A DNA stretch of 64,000 nucleotides. It comes from Arthrobacter sp. 131MFCol6.1. GTDB lineage: Bacteria > Actinomycetota > Actinomycetes > Actinomycetales > Micrococcaceae. Below are positions 17,624-30,093 of the stretch, one piece after another. Each line of letters starts with the position of its first letter. Position 1 is the stretch's first letter. Made by a program: the position numbers and the translations under genes. The notes beneath the pieces are model-generated. The model was not told where the DNA came from. It did not search any database and saw only the letters and a list, made by a program, of their open reading frames with translations. The DNA lies in assembly GCF_000374925.1 (NCBI RefSeq), contig NZ_KB895541.1, positions 433,997 through 497,996 of the forward strand, given 5' to 3'.

Positions 17624-18550
17624 ATGTCCATGGACGGGAGCCAGACCCAGCGGACCTACCCTCAGGGCGTACCGTGTTGGATCGACACCGAGCAGCCCGA
17701 CGTCGAGGCGGCCGCCGAATTCTATGCCGGCCTCTTCGGCTGGACGTTCGAGGACGCCGGGCCGGCGGGAGCGCCGGCCCGATACTTGATAGCCAAGCTC
17801 GACGGCCAAGACGTCGCCGGGATGGCGGGCACCCGGGGTGCCGCGGCGTGGAATACCTACGTATCCGTCGAGGACGCCGATACCGCAGTGCAGCGGCTGG
17901 TCGCCGCCGGCGCCACGGTGCGATCAGCTCCTGCCGATGCGGGCGAGGGCGGACGCGGTGCGGCGCTGACCGATCCAGGGGGCGCCGAGATCCGCATCTG
18001 GCAAGCCAAGCGGCGCTTAGGGGCACAGGTGGCCAATCAGCCGGGGACCTGGAATTTCAGCGATCTCCACACGCCCAACCCCGGCGCGGCCATCAAGTTC
18101 TACGAGGACGCGTTCGGCTGGCAGGTCGACGACCTCGGCTTCGCGAAGATGATCCGCCGGCCCGGCTACGGTGATCACCTTGAGGCGACAGTCGATCCTG
18201 GGATCAGGGCGAGGCAGTCAGGGCTGGCCGCCCCACCTGGCTTCGAGGATGCGATCGCCTGGATCGCGGCCACCGCCCCCGACAAACTGCCGCGCTGGCA
18301 CGTCTCGTTCACTGTCGCCGACCGGGACCGAGCGGTGGCTGATGCGAAGCGACTCGGCGCCCAAGTCCTTCGCCAAAACGACACCGAGTGGACGCGCACG
18401 GCACTGATCCGCGACCCAGGGAGCGGAGTTCACCGCCAGCCAGTTCACGCCCCCGCCGGGATGAGCGAACCTTCAACAGAGGCGCCGGGCCTGATGGCGC
18501 CGGCTGTGGCACAAGCGTTCACTGGGTTGGCCCGGCAAGGAGCTTTCTGA
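17624..18550 (+). CDS. VOC family protein with two glyoxalase domains; C-terminus altered by an apparent frameshift
   Basis: Two tandem VOC modules are seen: residues ~10-130 (GVPCWIDTEQPDVEAAAEFY to GGAEIRIWQAK) and ~140-265 (WNFSDLHTPNPGAAIKFYEDAFGW to TALIRDP). This is the layout of the Mycobacterium CFP30B/27-kDa antigen group. After RDP the frame diverges from the family. If one G of the GGG at 18419-18421 is removed, the frame continues as GAEFTASQFTPPPG and stops at 18464, the expected family end of ~279 residues. As written, the protein gains ~29 unrelated residues and overlaps the converging ion channel gene by 32 bases. Substrate unknown. Confidence 0.82.
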   Translation: MSMDGSQTQRTYPQGVPCWIDTEQPDVEAAAEFYAGLFGWTFEDAGPAGAPARYLIAKLDGQDVAGMAGTRGAAAWNTYVSVEDADTAVQRLVAAGATVRSAPADAGEGGRGAALTDPGGAEIRIWQAKRRLGAQVANQPGTWNFSDLHTPNPGAAIKFYEDAFGWQVDDLGFAKMIRRPGYGDHLEATVDPGIRARQSGLAAPPGFEDAIAWIAATAPDKLPRWHVSFTVADRDRAVADAKRLGAQVLRQNDTEWTRTALIRDPGSGVHRQPVHAPAGMSEPSTEAPGLMAPAVAQAFTGLARQGAF

Positions 18551-19298
18551 TCTCGGCGAGCTTTGCCTCGGACTCCTCGAGGCTCAGGCGGAGCCTTTCG
18601 ACCGTTGCGGGACTCGTGTCAGCCGCTTTGACCGGGGGTGCGGAATCCTTTTTCTTGGGAGCGAGGAAGAAGTTGGCCAGGTAGCCGGTGAACGTGCCGA
18701 AGATGCCGACACCGACGACGATGATGCCTGTCCCGATCATGCGGCCCGCATCGGTGACCGGATATTGGTCACCGTATCCGACTGTCGAGATCGTGACGAT
18801 CGTGTACCAGAGGGAGTCCGAGGCCGACGTGATGTTGGCCCCCGGGGCGTTCTGCTCGACGCTGAGAACCGCAAGGCTCCCGAATTCCAGCACGAAAATG
18901 CCCATGATCAGCAGGATGTACAGGGAGCTGCCGGCCCGATCTTTGAGCAGCGCGCGGCCAACCGTGTGGATGCCGACATCGCGGAGCAGGCGGTACACCC
19001 GGGCAAGCCGGAAGACGCGCAGGATCTTGAACTGCGCCAAAGGCACGCTGGCCAACAGGTCGGCCCAGCCGAAGTGCTTGAAGAAATAGGCGCCCGCCGA
19101 TGGCGCGGTGAAGATCCGGAAGAGGAAGTCGGCGACGAAGATCATGCTGAACAGGGCGTTCATCGCCCTGAGTACGGTGTCGAGCGACTCGTCCTGCGCG
19201 GCATACAAGAGGACGAGATTGACGATCGACAGGATCGAAAGGATACCGATGAAGATTTCGTATCCGATGCTCTTCAGTTCATTGCGTTCCTTGCTCAT
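18519..19298 (-). CDS. Voltage-gated-type cation (potassium) channel
   Basis: A 259-residue six-helix channel protein. The S1-S4 helices include an Arg-rich S4-like segment (KILRVFRLARVYRLLRDVG), and the pore loop has the potassium selectivity filter STVGYGDQYP before the last helix. The tail after KKKDSAPP is a coiled-coil-like Glu/Leu/Arg segment (RLRLSLEESEAKLAEIRKLL) that may assemble the tetramer. ATG 19298 is preferred; the frame is open to 19337. It acts in the plasma membrane. A second channel of similar design is at 47.5-48.3 kb. Confidence 0.88.
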   Translation of the reverse strand: MSKERNELKSIGYEIFIGILSILSIVNLVLLYAAQDESLDTVLRAMNALFSMIFVADFLFRIFTAPSAGAYFFKHFGWADLLASVPLAQFKILRVFRLARVYRLLRDVGIHTVGRALLKDRAGSSLYILLIMGIFVLEFGSLAVLSVEQNAPGANITSASDSLWYTIVTISTVGYGDQYPVTDAGRMIGTGIIVVGVGIFGTFTGYLANFFLAPKKKDSAPPVKAADTSPATVERLRLSLEESEAKLAEIRKLLAGPTQ

Positions 19299-19697
19299 GT
19301 GAGGATTCTGGCACGCGGTCAGCGATGTAGCCGACACTTTTTGCCCACGGTGCTGGCGCGTACAAGAGGGATCTGCGTGGAGTTCCGTATGGTGTCGCGC
19401 GCCGCACTGATGTCACGCCAGGTACGCGGAGGTCGCACTGCGGGAATCTATTGACACCCCCGTGTGATGACTGCCATATTTTCACAGTACGCGCTATGTG
19501 CATCTTGTTGTGTAATACGCAATTAGATGGCAGGTGTGGGACGCGCCCTCACCGTCAAAGCACAGGACAAGCGCTTGGGGGGCACGGGCAGACAATTTCG
19601 AGCCGCAACGGGTGGGCCGAAAATGGCATCGCGTGTCCGTCGCCAGAGAGTCCCGCCAAAGAGTCCCTCGCGGACTCAGGAAAGGAACACAGGAATC
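19299..19697. promoter_or_regulatory. 399-base intergenic region with the promoter of the formaldehyde-oxidation operon
   Basis: A good promoter lies at 19451-19480: TTGACA and CATATT with an 18-base spacer. Downstream is a near-palindrome TTGTGTAATACGCAA (19508-19522). The 20 bases from 19505 match 16 of 20 bases of 30058-30077 in front of the betaine oxygenase reductase gene. The 5' untranslated region is ~210 bases long. I see no convincing small gene in it. Confidence 0.55.
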
Positions 19698-20822
19698 ATG
19701 GTTCACAAAGTAAAGGCGGTCATCGCCAAGGAAAAGAATGCCCCGGTCTCGGTGGAGAACATCCTCGTGCCGGATCCCGGGCCCGGTGAGGCGCTCGTGG
19801 ACATTCTGACCTGCGGCGTCTGCCACACGGACCTGCACTACAAGCAAGGGGGAATCACCGATGATTTCCCCATCCTGCTGGGCCATGAGGCCACCGGCGT
19901 GGTCAGCGCCGTCGGCCCGGACGTCACCGAAGTGGCTCCCGGGGACCGCGTGATCCTGAACTGGCGCGCCGTGTGCGGCGAATGCCGCGCCTGCGCCAAG
20001 GGGCAGCCGCAGTACTGCTTCAACACCCACAATGCAACGCAGAAGATGACTCTCGAGGACGGCACGGAACTCTCGCCCGCGCTGGGCATCGGCGCCTTCG
20101 CCGAGAAGACGCTCGTCGCCGCCGGGCAGTGCACCAAGGTTGACGACGACGCCGATCCCGCCGCCGTCGGGCTGCTCGGCTGTGGTGTGATGGCGGGCAT
20201 CGGCGCGGCCATCAACACAGGTGAGGTCCAACGGGGCGAATCCGTCGCAGTGATCGGCTGCGGCGGCGTGGGCATTGCCGCGATCGCCGGCGCGAAGCTG
20301 GCCGGTGCCACGACGATCATCGCCGTGGACATCGACGCCAACAAGGTGGAGATGGCCAGGTCCCTCGGCGCCACGCACGGCGTGGACTCAAGCAAGGAGG
20401 ACCCGATCGAGGCCATCCGGGCGCTGACCGGAGGCAACGGTGCCGACGTCGTGATCGAGGCGGTGGGACGCCCCGAAACGTACAAGCAGGCGTTCTACGC
20501 CCGGGACCTCGCCGGCCGCGTGGTGCTGGTGGGCGTGCCGACGCCGGACATGTTGCTCGAGCTGCCGCTGCTGGATGTCTTTGGCCGCGGCGGGTCCCTG
20601 AAGTCCTCCTGGTACGGAGACTGCCTGCCGTCCCGCGACTTCCCGATGCTGGTGGCGCACTACAAGCTCGGCAATCTGGACCTGGACGCCTTCGTCACCG
20701 AACGCATCACCATCGACCAGGTGGAAGAGGCCTTCGGCAAGATGCACGAGGGAAAGGTCCTGCGCTCCGTGGTTGAAATCCGGCCGGCCGCCGATCTCGC
20801 GTCGGTGGCGGCGTCCGCATGA
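19698..20822 (+). CDS. S-(hydroxymethyl)mycothiol dehydrogenase / zinc-dependent formaldehyde dehydrogenase
   Basis: A 374-residue class III-type alcohol dehydrogenase. Catalytic zinc ligands are Cys42 and His63-Glu64 ([15 protein letters not shown]), the structural zinc site is Cys93, Cys96, Cys99 and Cys107, and the NAD fold shows IGCGGVG. Actinobacteria use mycothiol instead of glutathione, and this enzyme oxidises the spontaneous formaldehyde-mycothiol adduct to S-formylmycothiol. ATG 19698 follows AGGAACACAGGAATC. The stop overlaps the next start (ATGA), so it is translationally coupled to the MBL hydrolase, followed by a formate dehydrogenase. It probably handles formaldehyde from betaine demethylation encoded next door. 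Confidence 0.88.
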   Translation: MVHKVKAVIAKEKNAPVSVENILVPDPGPGEALVDILTCGVCHTDLHYKQGGITDDFPILLGHEATGVVSAVGPDVTEVAPGDRVILNWRAVCGECRACAKGQPQYCFNTHNATQKMTLEDGTELSPALGIGAFAEKTLVAAGQCTKVDDDADPAAVGLLGCGVMAGIGAAINTGEVQRGESVAVIGCGGVGIAAIAGAKLAGATTIIAVDIDANKVEMARSLGATHGVDSSKEDPIEAIRALTGGNGADVVIEAVGRPETYKQAFYARDLAGRVVLVGVPTPDMLLELPLLDVFGRGGSLKSSWYGDCLPSRDFPMLVAHYKLGNLDLDAFVTERITIDQVEEAFGKMHEGKVLRSVVEIRPAADLASVAASA

Positions 20823-21439
20823 GCGTCACCATCGAGAACCTGGTGACATCGGGAACGTTTTCGCTCGACGGCGGCACCTGGGACGTGGACAACAACGTCT
20901 GGATCGTCGGCGACCGCGAAGAATGCGTGATTATCGACTCCCCGCACGACGCAGCCGCAATCATCGACCAGGTCCGCGGCCGGAAGGTCCTTGCCATCCT
21001 GCTCACCCATGCGCACAACGACCACATCGGCGCGGCCCGCGAGGTGGCCGCGGCGGTGAATGCCCCCATCCACCTGCACCCCGATGACCTGATGCTCTGG
21101 GAACAGGTTTATCCCGACGTCAAGCCGGACCGTGAGCTTGCCGATGGCGAGGTCTTCCGCGTAGGAAGCGCGACTCTGAGGGCCATCCACACCCCCGGCC
21201 ACTCACCCGGATCCACCTGCTTCCTGCTGGCGGGGCAGGGAACAGTGTTCACCGGCGACACGCTGTTCAACGGGGGCCCGGGGGCGACCGGCAGGTCCTA
21301 CAGCGACTACCCGACCATCCTCGCCTCGATCCGGGAACGGCTGCTGACGCTCCCTCCCGAAACCGTGGTCCGCACCGGGCACGGCGACAGCACCACGATC
21401 GGGGCGGAGCGGGAGACGCTGGCCAAGGTGACGCTGTGA
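20819..21439 (+). CDS. MBL-fold metallo-hydrolase (probable S-formylmycothiol hydrolase)
   Basis: A 206-residue metallo-beta-lactamase-fold hydrolase with the metal motif THAHNDH (His64, His66, Asp68, His69), a later HTPGHSPGS histidine and FTGDTLF with bridging Asp, typical of glyoxalase II-like thioesterases. It lies between a formaldehyde dehydrogenase and a formate dehydrogenase and is coupled to both (overlaps ATGA and GTGA). The natural inference is hydrolysis of S-formylmycothiol to formate and mycothiol. Biochemical proof cannot come from sequence. Confidence 0.88.
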   Translation: MSVTIENLVTSGTFSLDGGTWDVDNNVWIVGDREECVIIDSPHDAAAIIDQVRGRKVLAILLTHAHNDHIGAAREVAAAVNAPIHLHPDDLMLWEQVYPDVKPDRELADGEVFRVGSATLRAIHTPGHSPGSTCFLLAGQGTVFTGDTLFNGGPGATGRSYSDYPTILASIRERLLTLPPETVVRTGHGDSTTIGAERETLAKVTL

Positions 21440-23784
21440 AATTGGGCAGGCAGCCGGCGCCCGTCGCGGACATCAACGAGGACGAACTGGAGGTCCATAA
21501 ACCGAAGAAGCAAGCAGCCGGCGTCAAGGCAGTGATGGTTGCGCTGGAGCGCGCCGTGGCCCAGGCCGGGGTAGCCCGGACGGCCCACTCGCTGCTGCGG
21601 CTGAACCAGCGCGGCGGATTCGACTGCCCGGGTTGCGCGTGGCCGGAATCGGATAAGAAGCGCAAAACGGCCGAGTTCTGCGAGAACGGCGCCAAGGCGG
21701 TGGCGGAGGAGAACACCCTGCGCACGGTCGGGGCGGAGTTCTGGGCCCGGCATTCCATCGCCGAGCTGTCCGGGAAGACCGAGTACTGGTTGGGTAACCA
21801 GGGCCGGCTCAGCGAGCCCGTGGTGATCCGCGAAGGGGAGACGCACTATTCGCCGATCTCCTGGGCGGACGCCTTCGAGCTCATCGGCTGCCACATCCGG
21901 GCCAGCACGCCTGACCGCTGTGTCTTCTACACCTCCGGCCGCACGGCCAACGAGACCGCGTTCATGTACCAGCTCTTCGCGCGGGCTCTGGGCACCAACA
22001 ACCTGCCGGACTGCTCCAACATGTGCCATGAGTCCTCGGGCTCGGCGCTTAACCCCACCATCGGCATCGGCAAGGGCACCGTGTCCCTGGACGATATCCA
22101 TGACGCCGAGCTCATCTTCGTCGTCGGGCAGAACCCCGGCACCAACCATCCCCGGATGCTGTCGGCGCTGAAGGAATGCAAGGACAACGGCGGGAAGGTG
22201 GTGGCGGTGAACCCGCTGCCCGAGGCCGGGCTGTTCAACTTCAAGGATCCCCAGACCTTCTCCGGAGTGGTTGGAAACGGCACACCGCTGGCCGACGAGT
22301 ACCTGCAGATCAAGGTGGGCGGGGACCTGGCCTTGTTCCAGGCCCTGGGCCACCTGCTGCTGGCCGAAGAAGATCGGGCACCCGGCACCGTCGTCGACCG
22401 GACTTTCGTCGAGGCGCAGACGGACGGCTTCGACGCCTACCGCGACGCCCGCCGGGAGCTGGACTGGGACGAGACCGAGAAAGCCACCGGCCTGGCCCGG
22501 AAGCAGATCGAGGAGGTGGCCGGAGTGCTCATCCGGGCCAAGGCCACGATCTTCTGCTGGGCCCTCGGCGTCACGCAGCAGCCGCACTCCGTGGACACCA
22601 TCAAGGAAATGGTCAACGTCCTGCTCCTGCAGGGCAACTTCGGCAAGCCCGGCGCCGGCGCCTGCCCGGTCCGCGGGCACTCCAACGTCCAGGGCGACCG
22701 GACCATGGGCATCTGGGAGAAGCCCAAGGAATGGCTGCTCGAAGCCCTGGACAAGGAATTCGGGATCACGTCTCCGCGCGGCCACGGCTTTGATGCAGTG
22801 GAGGCCATGGAGGCCTTTGAGCGGAACGAGGTGGATGTGTTTGTGTCCATGGGCGGCAACTTCTCCCTCGCCTGCTCGGACACAGAGACGCTGGAAGCCG
22901 GGATGCAGCGGATCGGCCTGACGGTGCACATCTCTACCAAGCCGAACCGTTCCCACGTGGTGCACGGACGCACCTCGCTCATCCTGCCCACCCTGGGCCG
23001 GACGGACAAGGACGACAAACACCCCAAGGGCGCCCAGTTCCTCTCCGTGGAGGACTCCATGTCCGTGGTCCACTCGACACAGGGCCGGCTGACGCCCGTC
23101 TCCGAGCACCTGCTCGCGGAGCCTGTGATCATCGCCCGGATGGCCGACGCCACGTTCGGCGAGGACCATCCGGTGAACTGGAAGGCCATGGCCGGGGACT
23201 ACGACGTGGTCCGGGACCACATCTCCCGCGTCATCCCGGGCTTCCAGGACTTCAACGCCCGGATCCGGACCAGGAACGGCTTTGTGCTGCCCAACCCGCC
23301 GCGGGACACCCGGTCCTTCAAGACGGACATCGGCCGTGGCCGGTTCACGGTCAGCCCGCTGGAGTACCTGACTCCGCCGGACGGCCACCTCGTGCTCCAG
23401 ACCATCCGCAGCCACGACCAGTACAACACCACGTTCTACGGCGTGGATGACCGGTACCGCGGAATCTCGGACGGTCGCCGGGTGGTCCTGGTCCATCCCG
23501 AGGACCTGGCCGAGCTCGGCTTCCAGGACCGGGACCTGGTGGACGTGGTGAGCACGTTCCGGGGTCACGACCGGCAGGCGGACAAGTTCCGGCTGGTGGC
23601 CTACCCGACGGCCAAGGGCTGCGCCGCGGCGTACTTCCCGGAGGCCAATGCCCTGGTCCACAAGGAAAACGTGGCCCGCGAATCCAACACCCCCGGCTTC
23701 AAGGCCATGTTCGTCCGGTTCGTGCCGCACCCTGCGGAGCATTCCGAGGCGGCCGGAGTGCTTGGGACGGCCACAGCGAGCTAG
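21436..23784 (+). CDS. FdhF/YdeP family molybdopterin oxidoreductase (probable formate dehydrogenase)
   Basis: A 782-residue molybdopterin enzyme of the FdhF/YdeP group. The N-terminal cluster motif GGFDCPGCAWPE, the NMCHESSG segment, GQNPGTNHPRML and the C-terminal dinucleotide-binding LVHPEDLAELGFQDRDLVDVVS (read in parts) fit the family. It likely oxidises formate to CO2, with an unknown electron acceptor. GTG 21436 overlaps the previous stop (GTGA). Formate would come from the mycothiol route encoded just upstream and from PurU encoded on the other strand. A strong terminator ends the operon. Confidence 0.85.
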   Translation: MKLGRQPAPVADINEDELEVHKPKKQAAGVKAVMVALERAVAQAGVARTAHSLLRLNQRGGFDCPGCAWPESDKKRKTAEFCENGAKAVAEENTLRTVGAEFWARHSIAELSGKTEYWLGNQGRLSEPVVIREGETHYSPISWADAFELIGCHIRASTPDRCVFYTSGRTANETAFMYQLFARALGTNNLPDCSNMCHESSGSALNPTIGIGKGTVSLDDIHDAELIFVVGQNPGTNHPRMLSALKECKDNGGKVVAVNPLPEAGLFNFKDPQTFSGVVGNGTPLADEYLQIKVGGDLALFQALGHLLLAEEDRAPGTVVDRTFVEAQTDGFDAYRDARRELDWDETEKATGLARKQIEEVAGVLIRAKATIFCWALGVTQQPHSVDTIKEMVNVLLLQGNFGKPGAGACPVRGHSNVQGDRTMGIWEKPKEWLLEALDKEFGITSPRGHGFDAVEAMEAFERNEVDVFVSMGGNFSLACSDTETLEAGMQRIGLTVHISTKPNRSHVVHGRTSLILPTLGRTDKDDKHPKGAQFLSVEDSMSVVHSTQGRLTPVSEHLLAEPVIIARMADATFGEDHPVNWKAMAGDYDVVRDHISRVIPGFQDFNARIRTRNGFVLPNPPRDTRSFKTDIGRGRFTVSPLEYLTPPDGHLVLQTIRSHDQYNTTFYGVDDRYRGISDGRRVVLVHPEDLAELGFQDRDLVDVVSTFRGHDRQADKFRLVAYPTAKGCAAAYFPEANALVHKENVARESNTPGFKAMFVRFVPHPAEHSEAAGVLGTATAS

Positions 23785-23795
23785 GCACCATGACG

Positions 23796-23848
23796 GAATG
23801 GCCCCGCTTCCTGGTTGGAATCCAGCCAGGCAGCGGGGCCATTCTTTT
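23796..23848 (+). terminator. Terminator of the formaldehyde/formate oxidation operon
   Basis: GAATGGCCCCGC and its complement GCGGGGCCATTC form a long stem, with CCTGG/CCAGG pairing inside, followed by TTTTA. It starts 12 bases after the stop codon at 23784. Confidence 0.88.
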
Positions 23849-23901
23849 AGGCCCTATCTTTCGAAAGCGTGTGTCTAACCAAGGAACGAGCGAGGACGCG
23901 T

Positions 23902-23942
23902 GAAAAGCCGGGGGTTGCCGGTCTCTAGCCGGCAACCCCCGG
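23902..23942 (-). terminator. Terminator of the leftward betaine/dimethylglycine operon
   Basis: CCGGGGGTTGCCGG (23908-23921) pairs perfectly with 23929-23942. On the minus strand it is followed by CTTTTCA. It lies directly after the dimethylglycine oxidase stop. Confidence 0.82.
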
Positions 23943-23948
23943 TTCGCG

Positions 23949-27477
<3,529 letters not shown>

Positions 27478-27500
27478 GATTGACTCCTGGTTGGTGTCGA

Positions 27501-29459
27501 CTAGTTGGTGGCGCCGGTGGGGTTGCTGCTCTTGGCCTCGTTGTCTTTGGCGTCGCCCGGGCAGCGCGTGCCCTCGGCACAGCGTCCGTCGCATTCATGT
27601 TTGGTCACCAGCTCGAACTGCACGCCCCCGTGCTGTTCCACGCCGGTACGGATGGCGCGTTCGACGACGGTTGTGGCGAGCCGCTGCCGCAAGGCCAGCG
27701 GATCGCGGCGCAGGTCACGTGCCAGCGCGACGCATAGCAGCAACATGACCACTACGAAGGGCAGGGCGGCTACGATCGTGATGCGTTGCAGGCCGGACAA
27801 CGCCTCGGACGGTTCGTCTCCGCCGGCAAGGAGCATCACGGCGGCCACTCCGCCGGTCAGCAAACCCCAAAAGATCACGAGCCCGCGGCGCGGTTCGCTG
27901 GATCCGTTGGAACTCAGGGAGGCCATGATTATGGAGGCTGAGTCTGCTCCGGTGATGAAGAAGATTGCCACCAGGACCATGGCCAGGACGATGACTGCAG
28001 TGGTGGCCCAGGCGGGCATGTTCAGGTTCTTGATCAAGTCGAACAGGGCGCCGTCGAAGGATATGGAGGGTGCGCCGTCGACCATTTTGACGAGGCCGTC
28101 GGTGGGGTCCTGCGTCTTGTCGGCCTGCTGCTGGATGCCAAAGGCAGTGCCGCCGAAGATGCCGAACCAGATCACGCTGACAATGCTCGGTACCAGCAGT
28201 ACCCCGGTGACAAACTGCCGGATGGTGCGGCCCCGGCTGATGCGGGCGATGAACATGCCCACGAACGGCGTCCAGGACAGCCACCAGGCCCAGTAGAAGA
28301 TGGTCCAGCTGGACATCCAGCTCCGCAGTGCCTCGTCTCCCACGGCTTCGGTCCGGGAGGACATTTCCGCCAGGTCCCTGGCGTAGTCTCCCACCGCGGC
28401 GGGGATCAGGTTGAGGATGAAGAGGGTGGGGCCAGCAACAAAGACGATGAGAGCCAGGACGACGGCCAGGACCATGTTGATGTTGGAAAGCCACTGGATG
28501 CCGCGGCTGATGCCGGATACCGCGGAGGCCACGAAGCAGGAAGTCAGGATGGCGACGATCACCACGAGCACGGGGGTGCCGATTTCCCCGACCCAGCCGT
28601 TGGACGTCAGTCCGCTGCCGATCTGGAGGGCGCCGAGGCCCAACGAGGCAGCGGTACCGAACAGCGTGGCGAAGATGGCCAGGATGTTGATGAACTTGCC
28701 GACGGGCCCTTCAACCATCCTGATGCCAAAGAGTGAGGTGAAGGCCGCGGAAATGAGTTGCCTGCGGCCCAGGCGGTAGGTGCCGTAGGCCATGGCGATG
28801 CCCACCACTGCGTACATGGCCCACGGGTGCAGGGTCCAGTGGAAGATGGAGGTGGCCATGGCGGTCTGGATGGCTGCGGGGGTCCGTCCGTCCACGGTTC
28901 CGGGTGGCGGCGAAATGTAGTGGTAGAGCGGCTCAGCCACGCCATAGAACATGAGCCCGATGCCCATGCCGGCGGCAAACATCATGGCCACCCAGGAGAT
29001 GGTGCGGAATTCGGGTTTTTCGCCGTCCTTGCCCAGCGGGATGTTGCCGAACTTGCCGAGCGCCAGCCACAGGACGAAGACCACGAAGAGAGAAGCCAAC
29101 ACCATGAAGAGCCAGCCGGTGTATTCCATGACCCAGTCAAGAACGCCCTGTGACGTGGCAGAGAGGCTGTCCCTTCCGAGGAAGCCCCACATCACGAAGG
29201 CGATGGCGCAGGCTCCCGTGATCCCGAAGGTGACCTTGTCGAGGGTGAGCTTGCGGTTCCGGCGTTCCGTCACGGCCCGCTCGGTCTTGCTCTGACGCAG
29301 TTCCTGCAGGAGCTCGTCATAGTTTTCCGCGTCCGGGACGGATGCGGAAGGGCGGGGGGCGGTTGGGGGACGGTCCGGAGCATTGGTGCCGGTGTCCGCG
29401 TCGATGTCACTGTCTATGCCGATGTTACTGTCTGTGCCGATATCACTGTTCAATGCCAT
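27501..29459 (-). CDS. BCCT family transporter (betaine/carnitine/choline)
   Basis: A 652-residue membrane protein with about 12 helices. The BCCT core appears as GIGLMFYGVAEPLYHY and the Trp-rich substrate helix YWAWWLSWTPFVGMFIARISRGRT (read in parts). This family imports quaternary amines with sodium or protons. The N-terminal ~35 residues are an acidic repeat (DIGTDSN, IGIDSDI, DADTGTN), and the cytosolic C-terminus after ~residue 600 contains a CDGRC-type Cys pair. It lies in an operon between a Rieske ferredoxin and purU, so glycine betaine taken up as a nutrient is the probable substrate. Confidence 0.92.
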   Translation of the reverse strand: MALNSDIGTDSNIGIDSDIDADTGTNAPDRPPTAPRPSASVPDAENYDELLQELRQSKTERAVTERRNRKLTLDKVTFGITGACAIAFVMWGFLGRDSLSATSQGVLDWVMEYTGWLFMVLASLFVVFVLWLALGKFGNIPLGKDGEKPEFRTISWVAMMFAAGMGIGLMFYGVAEPLYHYISPPPGTVDGRTPAAIQTAMATSIFHWTLHPWAMYAVVGIAMAYGTYRLGRRQLISAAFTSLFGIRMVEGPVGKFINILAIFATLFGTAASLGLGALQIGSGLTSNGWVGEIGTPVLVVIVAILTSCFVASAVSGISRGIQWLSNINMVLAVVLALIVFVAGPTLFILNLIPAAVGDYARDLAEMSSRTEAVGDEALRSWMSSWTIFYWAWWLSWTPFVGMFIARISRGRTIRQFVTGVLLVPSIVSVIWFGIFGGTAFGIQQQADKTQDPTDGLVKMVDGAPSISFDGALFDLIKNLNMPAWATTAVIVLAMVLVAIFFITGADSASIIMASLSSNGSSEPRRGLVIFWGLLTGGVAAVMLLAGGDEPSEALSGLQRITIVAALPFVVVMLLLCVALARDLRRDPLALRQRLATTVVERAIRTGVEQHGGVQFELVTKHECDGRCAEGTRCPGDAKDNEAKSSNPTGATN

Positions 29460-29493
29460 GAGGAAGTCCTTTGTTCGGATTCATGGGCTGGTG

Positions 29494-29844
29494 CTAGATG
29501 TGGCCATCCACTGTCAGGCCTGGAGGGAGGTTGGGAACCTCGTCGGATTCGGTGATCATGATGTCGCCGTCAATCACGCTGACCTCGTGTCGGCGGACGG
29601 GCAGCTTGGCCGGCGGGGCGTCCACGCCGCCCGTGCGCAAATTGAACCTGGAGGCGTGCAGCGGGCATTCAACCCAGCAGTCCTCCACCCAGCCGTCGGC
29701 CAGGGAGGCGTCCTGGTGCGTGCACGTGTCGTCGAGGGCAAAAAGCTCGCCGTCTTCCGTGTGGAACACCGCGATGGGCGGCGACGTGTTCAGGCGGAGC
29801 GCTTCCCCGGGTGCCAGTTCGCTGAGCGGGCATGCCTTGTGCAT
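29494..29844 (-). CDS. Rieske-type [2Fe-2S] ferredoxin (electron carrier for the betaine oxygenase)
   Basis: A 116-residue soluble Rieske ferredoxin. The cluster ligands are Cys41-x-His43 and Cys60-x-x-His63 (CTHQDASLADGWVED, CPLHASRF). There is no membrane anchor. The start is ATG 29844; the open frame to 30030 would run through the promoter. It is the first gene of the leftward operon, and the divergent operon encodes an FAD ferredoxin reductase and a Rieske oxygenase. Together these would make a three-component oxygenase, unlike the two-component Pseudomonas GbcAB. Confidence 0.92.
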   Translation of the reverse strand: MHKACPLSELAPGEALRLNTSPPIAVFHTEDGELFALDDTCTHQDASLADGWVEDCWVECPLHASRFNLRTGGVDAPPAKLPVRRHEVSVIDGDIMITESDEVPNLPPGLTVDGHI

Positions 29845-29912
29845 GGAGGGACCTCTTCTTCGGTCGGGATCCTTGGCTGTGCAACTGCTACTGGTGGAGT
29901 TCCGTAGTGAAC

Positions 29913-30062
29913 AACAGCAATCGCAATAAGCAACAGAGTGCGATAGCTCACAATGCTTGTCAAGACTTTTCCTCTCTATTGCGGACCCGCGTCTTCTCAG
30001 CAGGAAGACCCTTGACAGTGCCCGTGACATACCTCACTCTGTTGCATATAGCGATTGTTGTT
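29913..30062. promoter_or_regulatory. Mirror-image divergent promoters of the betaine catabolic operons
   Basis: Two inverted arms, 29913-29963 and 30012-30062, are each 51 bases and related by dyad symmetry. The distal 27 bases match at 24 positions. Each arm holds a promoter-like pair: GTGACA (30024) and TATAGC (30047) rightward, GTGAGC (29951) and TATTGC (29928) leftward, both with 17-base spacers. Each arm also carries a TTGACA further upstream. The shared ACTCTGTTGC and GCGATTG blocks cover the -10 boxes, so a common regulator, possibly the IclR protein encoded at 32.6-33.4 kb, could control both. Confidence 0.65.
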
Positions 30063-30093
30063 GCGTCACAAGCAATTGAAAGGAGGCGCCGAA

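Noticed and set aside
21307..23742. Very long open frame (811 codons) on the minus strand opposite the FdhF-like gene
   Set aside because: Its protein has no family motif and mirrors the codon structure of the plus-strand gene, which has clear molybdopterin-enzyme motifs; long antisense frames are common at this GC content.
29494..30030. Longer version of the Rieske ferredoxin starting at 30030
   Set aside because: The added segment would lie over the divergent promoter region and has no similarity to ferredoxins; ATG 29844 gives the usual length.
30012..30040. TTGACA (30012) with CACTCT as the main rightward promoter
   Set aside because: The -10 match is poor; GTGACA with TATAGC fits better, although the mirrored TTGACA may still matter for an activator or a second start.
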